From contig NZ_CP055263.1 in assembly GCF_014217835.1 (NCBI RefSeq), positions 186,001 to 250,000 on the forward strand: DNA of 64,000 nt, read 5' to 3'. The translations under genes were made by a program, and so were the position numbers. Positions 41,185 through 50,157 of the stretch are shown piece after piece. The DNA is from Metabacillus sp. KUDC1714 (lineage in GTDB: Bacteria; Bacillota; Bacilli; Bacillales; Bacillaceae). A model generated the notes under the pieces. The model searched no databases, was not told the origin of the DNA, and saw only the letters and a list, made by a program, of their open reading frames with translations. How positions within the stretch are numbered: position 1 is the stretch's first letter; each line of letters begins with the position of its first letter.

Positions 41185-42372
41185 TTAGTCTCCCTGAACA
41201 ATTGGTGTGGTTCTCACTATATTTTCTATCACCTGGTAAAGAACGGTTAATTTTACTTTACCATTCTCATTCGTCTCGTGCAAAACTTTTTCTCCAATTA
41301 CTTTTTCTTCTTCATCAAGTTTATCCTCAATATCTTTACGACCTCGATCTAAAGCAGCTTCCCTAGCTTGTTTTACCGTGTAATCCCGACTAACTTGTTC
41401 TTTTTCTCTATATGTCTCATTGACGTATGCAACCGGCAATGTGAAATTTAAAAATTTAACATATCTAACATCATCTTCTACTTCAAAATTTTTAAACTCA
41501 GGATCTTTAAATCCCCATATTGGAAGCTTAAAGGATCCGAATTGAAGATAATGCTTAACCTTATCATCTCCAGTTAAAACATGAAAAGTCGTCTTTAATG
41601 GAATTAAAATTGTTGATTTATACCAAGTTTCCCCGAAAATTTCAGCTTTAGCCGCTACTTTTTTCTGTTCATCTTCCTTCCCGATCAGCCCTGAAACTAA
41701 TATTTGTCCTTTTTTTACATGCTCATGTAAAGTTGTAAGTGGTTGGCCTTGCTCTACAAACATTTTAGAAATAACTGCTTCTTTTTCAGCAATTATATGA
41801 CGAGGACTTACAAGTTTTTCTTCTTCTGGTTGATTTTTTTCTACAACCTTTAAATGATAGGTTGTACCAGTTAATTCCACACCAACCCATGTAATCTGCT
41901 GAATATTATCTGTTAAGGATTTTTGAATATCATCGGGATTTTCTACAAAGAATTGGAACTTTCCAGTTTTAACCCCAATTCGAGAAAGCTCCTTTTTTAT
42001 TAAATGCTCCGTTTCAGGTGAAGCACCCTCGACTTTTATTCCCCATATCATATTCGACAAAGCAAAAATCACTAATAAAAAAGCAAGTATTCCCATGACA
42101 AATCCGCTATTCCTCCATGATTTTTTTACAAAAAAGGGAAAACCTAACCTTTTCTCAAAGCGACATTTGCATTCATTTTTCCTTACTACTCTTCGCAAGG
42201 CATGTACATCTTTAAGGCGAATAAAGAAATCCATCCCATCCTTTTGGCTTCTTCTAACATTCCAAATTACAATATCTTCACGTATACAATCATTCAAAAA
42301 GCGCTCTGTACCTCGACCCACGATACTTACTTTTACAACTCCAAATAACAAACTCGTCCATTGGTTTTTCAT
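41185..42372 (-). CDS. yqfD: Sporulation protein YqfD
   Basis: This 395-residue membrane protein of the YqfD family is made in the mother cell during sporulation in B. subtilis. One membrane helix (about residues 88-110, 'MGILAFLLVIFALSNMIWGI') separates a basic cytoplasmic N-terminal domain from a large domain on the other side, which ends 'IENIVRTTPIVQGD' as in B. subtilis. GGAGGATA precedes two adjacent ATG codons. It follows yqfC after an unusually long 229-base gap. Confidence 0.88.
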   Translation of the reverse strand: MKNQWTSLLFGVVKVSIVGRGTERFLNDCIREDIVIWNVRRSQKDGMDFFIRLKDVHALRRVVRKNECKCRFEKRLGFPFFVKKSWRNSGFVMGILAFLLVIFALSNMIWGIKVEGASPETEHLIKKELSRIGVKTGKFQFFVENPDDIQKSLTDNIQQITWVGVELTGTTYHLKVVEKNQPEEEKLVSPRHIIAEKEAVISKMFVEQGQPLTTLHEHVKKGQILVSGLIGKEDEQKKVAAKAEIFGETWYKSTILIPLKTTFHVLTGDDKVKHYLQFGSFKLPIWGFKDPEFKNFEVEDDVRYVKFLNFTLPVAYVNETYREKEQVSRDYTVKQAREAALDRGRKDIEDKLDEEEKVIGEKVLHETNENGKVKLTVLYQVIENIVRTTPIVQGD

Positions 42373-42453
42373 CATTATCCTCCTAAACCCTGCAAAATAG
42401 TGGTTTGTGTAGTTACCTGCTAAACATTACTATATAACGTTTTATAAACTTGC

Positions 42454-42497
42454 CTGCTGTGGTTATTTATAAAAAACGGATGATTAACTCACAGCAG
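42454..42497 (-). promoter_or_regulatory. Unassigned RNA hairpin between yqfC and yqfD
   Basis: CTGCTGTG plus GTTA pairs with TAAC plus CACAGCAG across a T-rich loop, with one bulged base. No T-run follows, so this is not a simple terminator. It could be a processing or stability element. No gene was found in the gap. Confidence 0.4.
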
Positions 42498-42601
42498 ACT
42501 ATTTGAGTTTTTTACTCACTAAGATTTCGCTGCTAGAACAATATTCTTGGATGTTCCTTTTATTAGGTTGGTTATTACCGATGAAAGTTCCAGGATCCTC
42601 C

Positions 42602-42889
42602 TTAAGTTGCATCCAGATATAGAACCTGATTTATTTTACCTTCGAGTAGAATTTCTTCCGGTAGAATCGTCTTTATGACAAAAGCTTCGCCTTTGATTAA
42701 AAGTTGTCCTTGCTTTAATAGAAGGCGAAGCTCTGTATCAGTAAAAGTAAGGAGCCCTCGATGATTTTCTATGTAAATATGGAGCTGGCCAACCATCGTA
42801 ATTCTAGGAAGATCCATCATGACATCGGGCGGTAGTTCAATTGTATTTGTAATCCATCTAGTTAGTTGCTGTCGCCATTTTTTTGCCAT
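42602..42889 (-). CDS. yqfC: Sporulation protein YqfC
   Basis: This 95-residue protein of the YqfC/YabP family is expressed in the mother cell in B. subtilis. The basic N-terminus is followed by a beta-rich domain ('RITMVGQLHIYIENHRGLLTF' in part) typical of the family. The start codon is preceded by AAAGGGGGTC and then seven T. The AAAGGGGG site lies within the 3' arm of a strong hairpin, a feature that may control translation (listed separately). Confidence 0.85.
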   Translation of the reverse strand: MAKKWRQQLTRWITNTIELPPDVMMDLPRITMVGQLHIYIENHRGLLTFTDTELRLLLKQGQLLIKGEAFVIKTILPEEILLEGKINQVLYLDAT

Positions 42890-42942
42890 AAAAAAAGACC
42901 CCCTTTCATCTCATATGTATGAGAGAAAACGGAGTCTTATAA
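42890..42942 (-). promoter_or_regulatory. Hairpin covering the yqfC ribosome binding site, with an internal sigma-E-like promoter
   Basis: On the minus strand an imperfect 18-20 base stem (AGACTCCG...TCTCATA with TATGAGA...GGGGGTCT; arms 42937-42918 and 42915-42896) ends in seven T directly before the yqfC ATG. The 3' arm contains the AAAGGGGG ribosome binding site. CATACATA at 42921-42914 matches the sigma-E -10 consensus at seven of eight positions. A TTATAAG sequence (ATA core) lies 14 bases upstream at 42942-42936. Confidence 0.5.
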
Positions 42943-42960
42943 CACGATTATTGTTAGAAG

Positions 42961-43443
42961 TTATGAATGTCTTTTGTTTCTCGTATAATGTGGGTTTTTA
43001 GACCTCGGTGCACCTAAAATTTCGCCCCAAATTACACCTTGTACTGCTTTCTGTTGATCAATAATTAGGTTATTTTGTTTTATATTTCGATTTACTTTAG
43101 GAAATTGCTCTCTTGGTACAACTTTCCTCTTATTTGGTTGTTCTTTTACAATCCTAGTTTTTTCTGTAGCTTGATTTTTCATGCTTTCATACGCCTGTTG
43201 TACTGTTTGAAGAGCAGGTTTCGCTTCATTTCGAGGCTTTCGCTCAACAGTAGTCATCACCGGCTTAGGGTTCGTTCTTGAGTTTTGCCTTGGATTTGGT
43301 CTTGGATTTGGACGATTCTCACGTTGATTATGTTGTTTTTTTGGTGTTTCTTCATCTTTTTTATTAGATGTGAAGAATCTAGAAAACAACCACACAAGAG
43401 CCCCCCAGACAAGTGGATTTGTTAATAATTCTGTAAGCTCCAT
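42961..43443 (-). CDS. Hypothetical basic protein with N-terminal membrane segment
   Basis: I do not recognise this 160-residue protein. A short hydrophobic stretch at residues 8-25 (NPLVWGALVWLFSRFF) is followed by a long, positively charged, low-complexity region rich in Asn, Pro, Arg and Lys (RENRPNPRPNPRQNSR). It has no Cys or catalytic-looking motif. A strong AGGAGGGAG site precedes the ATG. It occupies the place of yqfB in B. subtilis, downstream of floA, but is longer and I cannot confirm homology. It may be a membrane-tethered protein acting with FloA. Confidence 0.6.
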   Translation of the reverse strand: MELTELLTNPLVWGALVWLFSRFFTSNKKDEETPKKQHNQRENRPNPRPNPRQNSRTNPKPVMTTVERKPRNEAKPALQTVQQAYESMKNQATEKTRIVKEQPNKRKVVPREQFPKVNRNIKQNNLIIDQQKAVQGVIWGEILGAPRSKNPHYTRNKRHS

Positions 43444-43554
43444 AAGTCACTCCCTCCTTTAAATGAAGGAAAAGGATGGGAAGCAAGGCCTAGTGCATAT
43501 AGGTAGCTTAGCTTCACCATCCACCACCTTATTTAAGATGGTACAATCTACCGA

Positions 43555-44547
43555 TCAATATTGGTCATTATCATTTTGATCTTGATTTGTTTTACCAATT
43601 GAGTCTCTCATGTCTGTATCAGCAGAGATATTTTTAATATTCATATAATCCATCACACCTATGTTACCAGAGCGAAGTGCCTCAGCCATAGCCAGTGGAA
43701 CTGTTGCTTCGCTTTCTACAACTTTAGCTTTCATTTCTTGTACACGCGCAAGCATTTCTTGTTCTTGAGCAACAGCCATCGCTCTTCTTTCTTCTGCTTT
43801 GGCTTGAGCAATTTTCTTATCTGCTTCTGCTTGCTCTGTTTGTAATTCAGCTCCAATGTTTTTACCGATATCAACATCCGCGATATCAATCGAGAGAATT
43901 TCAAAGGCAGTACCGGAATCTAAGCCTTTTCCTAAAACTGTTTGAGAAATCATATCAGGATTTTCTAATACCTTTTTATGATCCTTTTGGGAACCAATTG
44001 TACTTACAATCCCTTCGCCAACACGAGCTATAATAGTATCCTCGCCTGCTCCCCCGACTAAACGATCGATGTTCGCTCGGACAGTTATTCTTGCTTTTGC
44101 TTTTACTTCAATTCCATCCATCGCTACACCTGAAATAAAAGGAGTTTCAATAACTTTTGGATTAACACTCATTTGTACAGCTTCTAGAACGTCACGACCA
44201 GCTAGATCGATTGCTGCAGCACGTTCAAAGGTTAATTCAATATTTGCACGTTCCGCTGCAATTAGCGCATTTACAACACGGTCTACATTACCACCTGCTA
44301 AATAATGACTTTCAAGCTGATTTGTTGTAATACCAAGTCCAGCTTTATGTGCCTTAATTAATGGATTAACAACCCTACTTGGAATAACACGACGTAGCCT
44401 CATTCCGATTAACGTAAAGATGCTAATTTTAACCCCTGCTGCAAGAGCTGAAATCCAAAGTGCAATTGGTACAAATGTAAAAAAGATACCTAAAAAGATA
44501 AAGCCTAGTATAACGAGTCCAATTATTAATATTGCTGATGCTTCCAT
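43555..44547 (-). CDS. floA: Flotillin-like protein FloA
   Basis: FloA is a membrane scaffold protein that organises membrane microdomains. The 331-residue protein (from the ATG at 44547, with TAGGAGG upstream; the frame runs 13 codons further) has an N-terminal hydrophobic hairpin at about residues 5-40, an SPFH domain ('[20 protein letters not shown]') and a C-terminal Glu/Ala-rich coiled coil ('[21 protein letters not shown]' type, quoted loosely). It follows nfeD by 112 bases, the standard flotillin pair. Confidence 0.95.
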   Translation of the reverse strand: MEASAILIIGLVILGFIFLGIFFTFVPIALWISALAAGVKISIFTLIGMRLRRVIPSRVVNPLIKAHKAGLGITTNQLESHYLAGGNVDRVVNALIAAERANIELTFERAAAIDLAGRDVLEAVQMSVNPKVIETPFISGVAMDGIEVKAKARITVRANIDRLVGGAGEDTIIARVGEGIVSTIGSQKDHKKVLENPDMISQTVLGKGLDSGTAFEILSIDIADVDIGKNIGAELQTEQAEADKKIAQAKAEERRAMAVAQEQEMLARVQEMKAKVVESEATVPLAMAEALRSGNIGVMDYMNIKNISADTDMRDSIGKTNQDQNDNDQY

Positions 44548-44659
44548 TGTTTTCCTCCTAATGTATAATGTATCAAAATCAAGCATTCCTAGCAGTCAGA
44601 TGACTATTTCAAAGTAACTACTATTAAACGCTTAATAAAGTAACAAGCCTAGATCTTTA

Positions 44660-45979
44660 TTAATTCAGCTCTCTAACAACAATTCTCGAGCCTTCCACCT
44701 TTACAACTTTTACCCTTTGGCCTTGAGAGATAAAGCTACCTTCTGTCACAACATCTAACCGTTCGTCTGCAATTATTGCTGTTCCTGAAGGTCGTAATGT
44801 CGTAAATGCAACTCCTTCAAGACCAAGTAATTCAGCTCTTGATTTATTTGACACGTAACCACTCTCGGTATTTGTTGAGTCACGCAATATTAGCTTTTTA
44901 AAAATATTCATACGTTTTCCAAACACCTTTACTAGTAGAATAGATACTATAATTGATGCAACCAGGGCAGTTAATAAGGAAATCGTCATATGGACAAAAT
45001 CACCTGAAGCTAAGTATAAACTTGTAATCATACTTGCAAAGCCCAACGCTCCCATTATACCACCTGGTACAAAGAATTCAGCGATTACCAATATAATTCC
45101 TAAAACAAATAATATTATTGATTCCATCCCAGCTAGACCAGCAACTAAGTGACCATAAAAAAATAAAAAAAGTGAAGTTAATCCCATGAATCCCGCAACA
45201 CCAAATCCTGGAGAATAAAGTTCAACAACTAAACCAATACTACCTATCGACAGAAGAATAGGAACAACAACAGGATGTGTGATAAATCTTGCCACTTTCT
45301 CTGCAAAACTTTCTTCTGCCTCGATTATGGAAGCACCTGTTAAATTTAATTGTTTTAATAAGTCTTTGCGATTTTCAGCAGTTCCTTCTGAATATCCAAC
45401 TTCAAATGCTTGCTTTGTCTCAAGTGTTAATAAATCTCCTTTACCTGCTCCATATTCAGGAATATCAACATCCTTATCTGCCATTGCCAACGCATATTTT
45501 GGATCACGTCCATTCCGTTCTGCTGATTCTTTCAATTCTGACAGCCATAATGATTGCGACTTATCATCTGCAGCATTACCATCCCCTGTAATGATTGCAG
45601 CAGACCCCATCTGACTACCTGGAGCCATATATATTTGGTCCGCATTCAACGCAATATAAGCTCCTGCTGAAATAGCTCTTCTATTAATATAAGCAGTAAT
45701 CGGGATTTCACTTGAACGGAGTGTATCAGCTATCTCCATAGCTCCATCAACAGCACCACCCAATGTGTCTATTTCAAGAATGATGTGGTCAGCCTCCTGA
45801 GATTTCGCTTCTGAAATTGTTCGCTTAATATATTGCGAGAGACCTTTCTCGACTGTTTCCTCAAGAGGTATGATAAATACTTTTTGATTAGAATCTGCTT
45901 TGAGCTCATTACTAAAACCATTAAACAAAGCCAAAATAAAAGCTACGACAATCATTAACTGGTAAAAACGCTTTCTCAT
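44660..45979 (-). CDS. nfeD: NfeD family membrane serine protease
   Basis: The 439-residue long-form NfeD is the functional partner of flotillin FloA. It has a signal peptide (residues 1-28), a ClpP-like protease domain with 'INRRAISAGAYIALNADQIY' (nucleophile Ser in the SAG motif) and 'LEIDTLGGAVDGAM', four to five membrane helices (about 230-360) and a C-terminal OB-fold NfeD domain ending 'GSRIVVREL'. B. subtilis YqeZ is the equivalent. A sigma-W-like promoter lies upstream. Confidence 0.93.
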   Translation of the reverse strand: MRKRFYQLMIVVAFILALFNGFSNELKADSNQKVFIIPLEETVEKGLSQYIKRTISEAKSQEADHIILEIDTLGGAVDGAMEIADTLRSSEIPITAYINRRAISAGAYIALNADQIYMAPGSQMGSAAIITGDGNAADDKSQSLWLSELKESAERNGRDPKYALAMADKDVDIPEYGAGKGDLLTLETKQAFEVGYSEGTAENRKDLLKQLNLTGASIIEAEESFAEKVARFITHPVVVPILLSIGSIGLVVELYSPGFGVAGFMGLTSLFLFFYGHLVAGLAGMESIILFVLGIILVIAEFFVPGGIMGALGFASMITSLYLASGDFVHMTISLLTALVASIIVSILLVKVFGKRMNIFKKLILRDSTNTESGYVSNKSRAELLGLEGVAFTTLRPSGTAIIADERLDVVTEGSFISQGQRVKVVKVEGSRIVVRELN

Positions 45980-46018
45980 TTGTCTAAAAACCTCCTCTCT
46001 ATAACGCCCTATTCTTAA

Positions 46019-46045
46019 TACGTTTTTAGTTAGTATTTGGTTTCA
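46019..46045 (-). promoter_or_regulatory. Candidate sigma-W promoter of nfeD-floA
   Basis: On the minus strand TGAAAC (46045-46040) and CGTA (46022-46019) are separated by 17 bases, close to the ECF sigma-W consensus TGAAAC-N16-CGTA. The start codon is about 40 bases downstream. The homologous yqeZ-yqfA-yqfB operon of B. subtilis is a sigma-W target. Confidence 0.65.
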
Positions 46046-46136
46046 TTTATTAATAAAAATTTATTACTTAAATTAGATTCTTATGTAAATAGTATTTTCT
46101 CTTTTTTATGATTAACACTTTTATCTTCTTACACAC

Positions 46137-46166
46137 TAAAAGACACCTTGCAAGGCAAGGTGTCTT
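46137..46166 (-). terminator. Terminator of rpsU-yqeY
   Basis: A 12-base perfect stem (AAGACACCTTGC with GCAAGGTGTCTT, three-base loop) starts a few bases past the yqeY stop codon and is followed by TTTTAG on the minus strand. Confidence 0.85.
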
Positions 46167-46171
46167 AAAAT

Positions 46172-46618
46172 TTATGATAGCTGTTGTTGCACAAGCTTAT
46201 TAACAAGACTTCCGTCTGCTTTTCCTTTAACTTTGGGCATGAGTGCTCCCATTACTTTCCCCATATCCGCTTTAGAAGATGCATTCACTTCTGAAATTGT
46301 TTGTTTAACGATTTCAGAAACCTCTTCTTCGGAAAGCTGCTCAGGCATATAATCGACTAATACATCGATTTCCGCTTGTGTTTTTTCAACTAAGTCCAAA
46401 CGATCAGCATTTTTAAATTCCTGGAGGGAGTCTTTACGTTGCTTTAATTCGCGAGAAAGAACTGTCAAGTCTTCTTCTTCAGACAACTCATTTTTGCCAA
46501 GTTTAATCGCTTCATTTTGCAAAGCAGCCTTGACCATTCGAATGACAATTAACTTGTCTTTTTCTTTGTTTTTCATCGCTTGTTTCATATCTTGATTCAA
46601 TTGCTCAAGAAGACTCAT
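46172..46618 (-). CDS. yqeY: GatB/YqeY domain-containing protein
   Basis: This 148-residue protein resembles the tRNA-binding tail domain of GatB, the amidotransferase subunit, and may bind tRNA. The N-terminal helical part ('[27 protein letters not shown]') and the C-terminal '[21 protein letters not shown]' motif are characteristic. Its specific role is unknown. It lies 14 bases after rpsU on the same strand, as in most Bacilli. Confidence 0.93.
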   Translation of the reverse strand: MSLLEQLNQDMKQAMKNKEKDKLIVIRMVKAALQNEAIKLGKNELSEEEDLTVLSRELKQRKDSLQEFKNADRLDLVEKTQAEIDVLVDYMPEQLSEEEVSEIVKQTISEVNASSKADMGKVMGALMPKVKGKADGSLVNKLVQQQLS

Positions 46619-46632
46619 AAGTACACCCTCTT

Positions 46633-46806
46633 TTAGAATTTGCGCTTTCTAGCTGCTTCAGACTTTTTCTTACGCTTTACGCTAGGCTTTTCATAGAATT
46701 CGCGCTTTCTAGCTTCTTGTATTGTACCACTTTTAGATACAGTACGTTTGAAACGACGAAGAGCATCTTCAAGCGACTCGTTTTTACGAACGACCGTTTT
46801 TGACAT
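46633..46806 (-). CDS. rpsU: 30S ribosomal protein S21
   Basis: This 57-residue, strongly basic protein of the small ribosomal subunit reads [20 protein letters not shown] at its start, with the Lys/Arg-rich tail '[17 protein letters not shown]'. The start is the internal ATG at 46806, preceded by GGAGGGAG; the frame extends 17 codons upstream. A short hairpin (CGCAA...TTGCG) lies in the roughly 130-base leader. Confidence 0.97.
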   Translation of the reverse strand: MSKTVVRKNESLEDALRRFKRTVSKSGTIQEARKREFYEKPSVKRKKKSEAARKRKF

Positions 46807-46941
46807 TCTCTTTCCCTCCCTCCGAATACAACCAATCGACATCTTTAAATAAAACATGTCTACTAGAAAAACATGGCTTATCGCAATGTTGCGAATGCCT
46901 TAGTTATTTCCTATACTATCATCCTTAAAATGTGAATTTGG

Positions 46942-46969
46942 ATAGTATAACAAAACATGTACTTTGCAA
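46942..46969 (-). promoter_or_regulatory. Possible sigma-A promoter of rpsU
   Basis: TTGCAA and TACTAT are separated by 16 bases on the minus strand, about 135 bases before the S21 start codon. The rest of the 313-base gap to deoC (46807-47119) shows no gene. Confidence 0.5.
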
Positions 46970-47119
46970 TTATAATATAACGAATAATGCAGGTCAACTC
47001 ATATAGTAAAAAGTTCCGTGTATAAATTGTTGTTTGAATTATTCGATTATTATATGCTTGCTTTTATTTGCTGATTGCACAAATGATCAATAAGTGAAAA
47101 ATTGATTTAAATAACAAAA

Positions 47120-47788
47120 TTAATAATCAGAATTTGATGACTCACCTTTAACGATTGAGACGCCAGAGCTTGCTCCAATACGAGTTGCTCCCGCCTTCAC
47201 CAGCTCTTCGGCACCTTCTGTGTCTCGGACTCCACCAGATGCTTTTACACCAATCTCAGGCCCTACTGTTTTTCTCATAAGTTCTATATCCTCAACGGTT
47301 GCTCCACCGCTTGAAAAACCAGTAGATGTTTTTACATAATCAGCTCCAGCGCGCACAGCAATCTCACAAGCTCTAACCTTCTCTTCTTCTGTTAAAAGAC
47401 TTGTCTCAATAATCACCTTTGATAAGGCTTTACCCTTTGCAGCGCTTGCAACAGCTCTGATGTCGCGTTCTACAAGCTCATCATTTTTGTCCTTAAGAGC
47501 TCCGATATTAATAACCATATCAACTTCAGTTGCACCTTTTTCAATGGCATCTTTTGTTTCAAATGCCTTTGTTTCTGGTGTATTTGCTCCTAATGGAAAA
47601 CCAATAACGGTACAAACCTTTACATCTGACCCTTTTAACAACTGGGCTGCTGTTTCTACCCAGGTTGGGTTTACACATACAGAGGCAAACTTGTATTCAC
47701 TGGCTTCTTTGCAAAGCTTTTCGATCGTATCCTTAGTTGTATCCGCCTTAAGGGCAGTATGATCAATCATTTTTGCTATATTTGACAT
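47120..47788 (-). CDS. deoC: Deoxyribose-phosphate aldolase
   Basis: DeoC splits 2-deoxyribose 5-phosphate to glyceraldehyde 3-phosphate and acetaldehyde in nucleoside salvage. The 222-residue TIM-barrel enzyme has the Schiff-base lysine in '[16 protein letters not shown]' and the second lysine in '[11 protein letters not shown]', with 'VCVNPTWV' near the N-terminus. AAGGAG precedes the ATG. It stands alone between mtaB and rpsU, not next to other deo genes; as I recall B. subtilis has yqeW at this place. Confidence 0.96.
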   Translation of the reverse strand: MSNIAKMIDHTALKADTTKDTIEKLCKEASEYKFASVCVNPTWVETAAQLLKGSDVKVCTVIGFPLGANTPETKAFETKDAIEKGATEVDMVINIGALKDKNDELVERDIRAVASAAKGKALSKVIIETSLLTEEEKVRACEIAVRAGADYVKTSTGFSSGGATVEDIELMRKTVGPEIGVKASGGVRDTEGAEELVKAGATRIGASSGVSIVKGESSNSDY

Positions 47789-47924
47789 TATGTATCGTCT
47801 CCTTCAACATATAGTTGTCCGACCTCTTACATCTTAACATTATCAAAAAATAAAAACGAGTACTAAATTAATTTGCACTTATTAATAAATTTTACACATT
47901 TCCTTATGAATATTTTTCTATAAA

Positions 47925-47958
47925 AAGAAAAAGGATTGGTTAAATTACAACCAACCCC
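47925..47958 (-). terminator. Terminator at the end of the heat-shock/mtaB operon
   Basis: TTGGTT and AACCAA form the core of a nine-base stem with a G-T pair, followed by TTTTTCTTTTT on the minus strand, a few bases past the mtaB stop codon. Confidence 0.75.
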
Positions 47959-47965
47959 AATTACA

Positions 47966-49327
47966 TTAAGAAGATAAACGAATATTTTCGTCTGTTTGCA
48001 ATGGCTCATCTAATACTCGTACAAATTGACCCTCATTGTAAGGATAGCCAGCCTTTGTTATTTTCACTTTTACAATCTTACCTACCATTTCTTCATTAGC
48101 AGGAAAAACAACCTTTAAATAATTGTCTGTGTACCCAACATACAATCCTTCATTTGTCTCTTCTTTAAATGTTTCTTCAGGAATAACCTCTAACACTTCA
48201 TCTTCGAATTGAGAAGCATATTCTTTGGCTAATTGATCTGATAGTTCTATTAAACGATGAACTCGGTTATTTTTAATTTCTTCATCCACTTGATCATCCA
48301 TTCGAGCAGCTGGGGTACCAGTCCGTTTAGAATACGGAAAAACATGAAGCTCAGAAAACTTATGCTCTTTAATGAAGTTAAAAGTTTCCAAAAATTCTTC
48401 CTCTGTTTCACCTGGGAATCCAACAATTACATCTGATGTAATCGCCAGACCTGGCAATGCTTCTTTTAAAAGCTTAATGCGGTCTGCGAAAAATTCCATT
48501 GTATACTTTCTACGCATACGTTTTAACACTGTATCTGATCCAGATTGAATCGGAATGTGTAAGTGACGAACAACTTTGCTTGAATTTTTCAGAACTTCTA
48601 TCACTTCATCTGATATTTGGCTTGCTTCGATTGATGAAATCCGGATCCGTTTTAAACCTTCAACTTGCTCATCTAAGTCACGTAATAGCATGGCTAAGTT
48701 ATAATCCTTTAGATCTTCACCGTATCCTCCTGTATGAATGCCTGTTAGTACAATTTCTTTGTAACCTGCATTCACTAGCTGCTGTGCTTGTGTAACAACC
48801 TCTTTAGGATCACGTGAACGCATTAAGCCACGTGCCCAAGGAATGATACAAAATGTGCAAAAGTTATTACAACCTTCTTGTATTTTTAAAGAAGCTCTTG
48901 TTCTATCTGTGAATGAAGGTACATCAAGCTCTTCATATACACGTGTTTTCATAATATTTCTTACACCGTTAATTGGTTGTCTTTCGTTTTTAAATTGCTC
49001 AATATATTCTAGCATCTTAACACGATCCTGTGTTCCTACAACAATATCAACACCAGGGATCGCCATAATTTCTGCAGGAGAAGTTTGGGCATAACAACCT
49101 GTAACACAGATTACACCATCCGGATTTTTACGGATTGCGCGACGAATAACTTGACGACTCTTTTTATCACCTGTATTTGTTACAGTACATGTATTAATCA
49201 CATATACATCTGCGACTTTTTCATATTCTGTACGATCATAGCCAGCATCTTTGAAAAGCTGCCAAATCGCTTCTGTCTCATAATGATTTACTTTACAACC
49301 TAATGTATGAAATGCAACTGTAGGCAT
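47966..49327 (-). CDS. mtaB: tRNA t6A37 methylthiotransferase MtaB
   Basis: MtaB adds a methylthio group to t6A37 of ANN-decoding tRNAs. The 453-residue radical-SAM enzyme has the N-terminal UPF0004 domain with cysteines in 'TLGCKVNHYET', 'VINTCTVTN' and 'VTGCYAQ'. The radical-SAM cluster motif is 'QEGCNNFCTFCIIPWARG', and the protein ends in a TRAM domain (about residues 375-440). It is last in the run of genes starting with hrcA, six bases after rsmE. Confidence 0.95.
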   Translation of the reverse strand: MPTVAFHTLGCKVNHYETEAIWQLFKDAGYDRTEYEKVADVYVINTCTVTNTGDKKSRQVIRRAIRKNPDGVICVTGCYAQTSPAEIMAIPGVDIVVGTQDRVKMLEYIEQFKNERQPINGVRNIMKTRVYEELDVPSFTDRTRASLKIQEGCNNFCTFCIIPWARGLMRSRDPKEVVTQAQQLVNAGYKEIVLTGIHTGGYGEDLKDYNLAMLLRDLDEQVEGLKRIRISSIEASQISDEVIEVLKNSSKVVRHLHIPIQSGSDTVLKRMRRKYTMEFFADRIKLLKEALPGLAITSDVIVGFPGETEEEFLETFNFIKEHKFSELHVFPYSKRTGTPAARMDDQVDEEIKNNRVHRLIELSDQLAKEYASQFEDEVLEVIPEETFKEETNEGLYVGYTDNYLKVVFPANEEMVGKIVKVKITKAGYPYNEGQFVRVLDEPLQTDENIRLSS

Positions 49328-49333
49328 TATTCA

Positions 49334-50089
49334 TCACCTCGATAATTCGAAATAATAAGAAACAGCTGATAATAAATATAATGGAGCTGTCTCTGTTCTT
49401 AATATTCTTGGACCAAAGCTACAAACGAGAAAACCTAGCTCTTCAAGCTTTGATACTTCTTGCTCTGTTAAGCCACCCTCAGGACCAAAAACAGCAAGTA
49501 AGGAGGATCCATCTGTTAGTTCATCAAATGCTTTTGCTAAATTCTTTTTCTCACCTTGCTTTGCCGATTCTTCATAAGCAACGATTTTCACATCGTAGTC
49601 ATTCGCTATTTTCAATAGTTCGTTAAATTGGCATGGCTCAATGACTGTAGGGACTTTGTTACGATACGATTGTTCTGACGCTTCTTTTGCGATTTTTTGC
49701 CAGCGATCGAGCTTCTTTCCAATCTTTTTTTGTTCAAGTTTTACAATTGAACGGGCAGCATTAAAAGGGATAAATGAAGAAGCACCTAATTCGGTGCCCT
49801 TTTGAATAATCCATTCAAGTTTATCCCCTTTAGGCAACCCGCTCGCGATGGTAATAGTAACAGGAAGCTCACGGTTCACCGTCATCCATTCTAATATAAA
49901 ACAATTCACTTGGTCATTGGTAATTTCAGCTATTTCACAATGTGCTTCGAATCCATCCTTTGTACAACATACAACCTTATCTCCTGACTGCATACGTAAT
50001 ACGCGTGATATATGATGTACATCATCACCTGTAATCTGTATATTAGATTCTATATGAGCCTTTTCTTCATCTACAAAATAACGTTGCAA
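49334..50089 (-). CDS. rsmE: 16S rRNA (uracil1498-N3)-methyltransferase RsmE
   Basis: RsmE methylates U1498 in 16S rRNA. The 251-residue SPOUT-class enzyme starts 'MQRYFVDEEKA' from a TTG at 50089, matching the family N-terminus and preceded by AGGGG at eight bases; the upstream ATG frame is an extension. Knot-fold motifs include 'ASGLPKGDKLEWIIQKGTEL' and 'AVFGPEGGLTEQEV...GPRILRTETAPLYLLSA'. It lies between prmA and mtaB. Confidence 0.94.
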   Translation of the reverse strand: MQRYFVDEEKAHIESNIQITGDDVHHISRVLRMQSGDKVVCCTKDGFEAHCEIAEITNDQVNCFILEWMTVNRELPVTITIASGLPKGDKLEWIIQKGTELGASSFIPFNAARSIVKLEQKKIGKKLDRWQKIAKEASEQSYRNKVPTVIEPCQFNELLKIANDYDVKIVAYEESAKQGEKKNLAKAFDELTDGSSLLAVFGPEGGLTEQEVSKLEELGFLVCSFGPRILRTETAPLYLLSAVSYYFELSR

Positions 50090-50157
50090 AGCAGCCACCC
50101 CTATTAATGAATACAATTTGTAAACACAGGGGTCTGCCCCCCATTAGTTAAAGAAGA

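Noticed and set aside
46891..46905. 15-base identity (GCGAATGCCTTAGTT) between the rpsU leader and the rpsT terminator at 63052-63066
   Set aside because: Chance 15-base matches are expected in a 64-kb window, and at rpsT the sequence is simply one arm of the terminator.
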